DNA of 13,619 nt from Caulobacteraceae bacterium (GTDB lineage: Bacteria > Pseudomonadota > Alphaproteobacteria > Caulobacterales > Caulobacteraceae): assembly GCA_947484535.1 (NCBI GenBank), contig CANKPO010000011.1, forward strand, positions 1 to 13,619, written 5' to 3'. The number at the start of each line of letters is the position of its first letter. Positions within the stretch are counted from its first letter, which is position 1. A model generated the notes under the pieces. That model was not told the DNA's origin and did no database searches. It worked only from the letters and a program-made list of their open reading frames with translations. Position numbers and translations under genes: made by a program. Below, one piece after another: positions 13,538 to 13,619 of the stretch.

Positions 13538-13619
13538 ATGACCGTGACCGATGTTCAAGGCCAGATCAGGCCAGACCTCGCAGCCCTGCTCACCAGCGGC
13601 GGCCAAGCCCTGCTGCGCA
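13538..13619 (+). CDS. Start of an unidentified gene, partial (5' end)
   Basis: ATG at 13538 is preceded by AAGGA (13527-13531) with a 6-nt gap, and the frame stays open to the window edge (27 codons). The visible N-terminus (MTVTDVQGQIRPDLAALLTSGGQALLR) is helical-looking, with no signal peptide. It begins just after the receptor terminator, so it has its own transcription start or is reached by read-through. The last part resembles the first helix of a TPR-type repeat, as in the oxygenase protein at 8498, but 27 residues are too few to name a family. Confidence 0.6.
   Translation, partial: MTVTDVQGQIRPDLAALLTSGGQALLR

Noticed and set aside
1..13619. CRISPR array, toxin-antitoxin pair, insertion sequence or prophage genes
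   Set aside because: No regularly spaced direct repeats, no paired small toxin/antitoxin genes, no transposase and no phage structural genes are present.

Overview
The window looks like chromosomal DNA of a free-living alphaproteobacterium, probably Caulobacterales (sphingomonads are the main alternative). The evidence is GC-rich coding with GTG starts, tRNA genes that encode CCA, a large TonB-dependent receptor with a TEIVVTG TonB box, a TPR/2OG-Fe(II) oxygenase, and secreted S9 and SppA peptidases. This assignment is inferred from protein style; no rRNA or marker gene is present.

Layout. Positions 1-1072 (+): the 3' end of a secreted copper type II monooxygenase-like protein with an EF-hand tail, followed 1 nt later by a GTG-started exported redoxin. 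The two look like one translationally coupled periplasmic redox operon. Positions 1083-2890 (-): three consecutive winged-helix regulators in the same orientation, separated by AT-rich spacers that each carry a recognisable -10 element. The first two are clear paralogues and the third is a diverged relative. No obvious non-regulatory target gene is linked to them. Positions 2891-3422: a 530-base AT-rich stretch without a convincing gene, containing a C11-G-C5 tract. Positions 3423-3807: tRNA-Gln(UUG) on - and tRNA-Pro(CGG) on +. Positions 3811-4167: two bulged hairpins in tandem, then a small GIY-YIG nuclease-family gene. Positions 4357-8294: the signal peptide peptidase sppA (+) converging on an exported S9 prolyl-oligopeptidase-family peptidase (-). 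Positions 8498-13423 (+): a TPR/2OG-Fe(II) oxygenase, a 303-base leader region, a 997-residue TonB-dependent receptor and a textbook intrinsic terminator. Position 13538 onward: the first 27 codons of another + strand gene.

How the genes may work together. The left pair probably carries out thiol and copper redox chemistry outside the cytoplasm. SppA clears signal-peptide remnants in the membrane. The S9 peptidase, the oxygenase and the TonB receptor could belong to a nutrient or peptide uptake and modification theme, but only their proximity supports that.

The best candidate for something undescribed is the three-regulator array: tandem compact winged-helix proteins with near-identical recognition helices, AT-rich promoters and recurring TAACA/TGTTA half-sites and dyads. 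The second candidate is the paired bulged hairpins coupled to the GIY-YIG gene behind tRNA-Pro, which could be a small REP-like mobile cassette.
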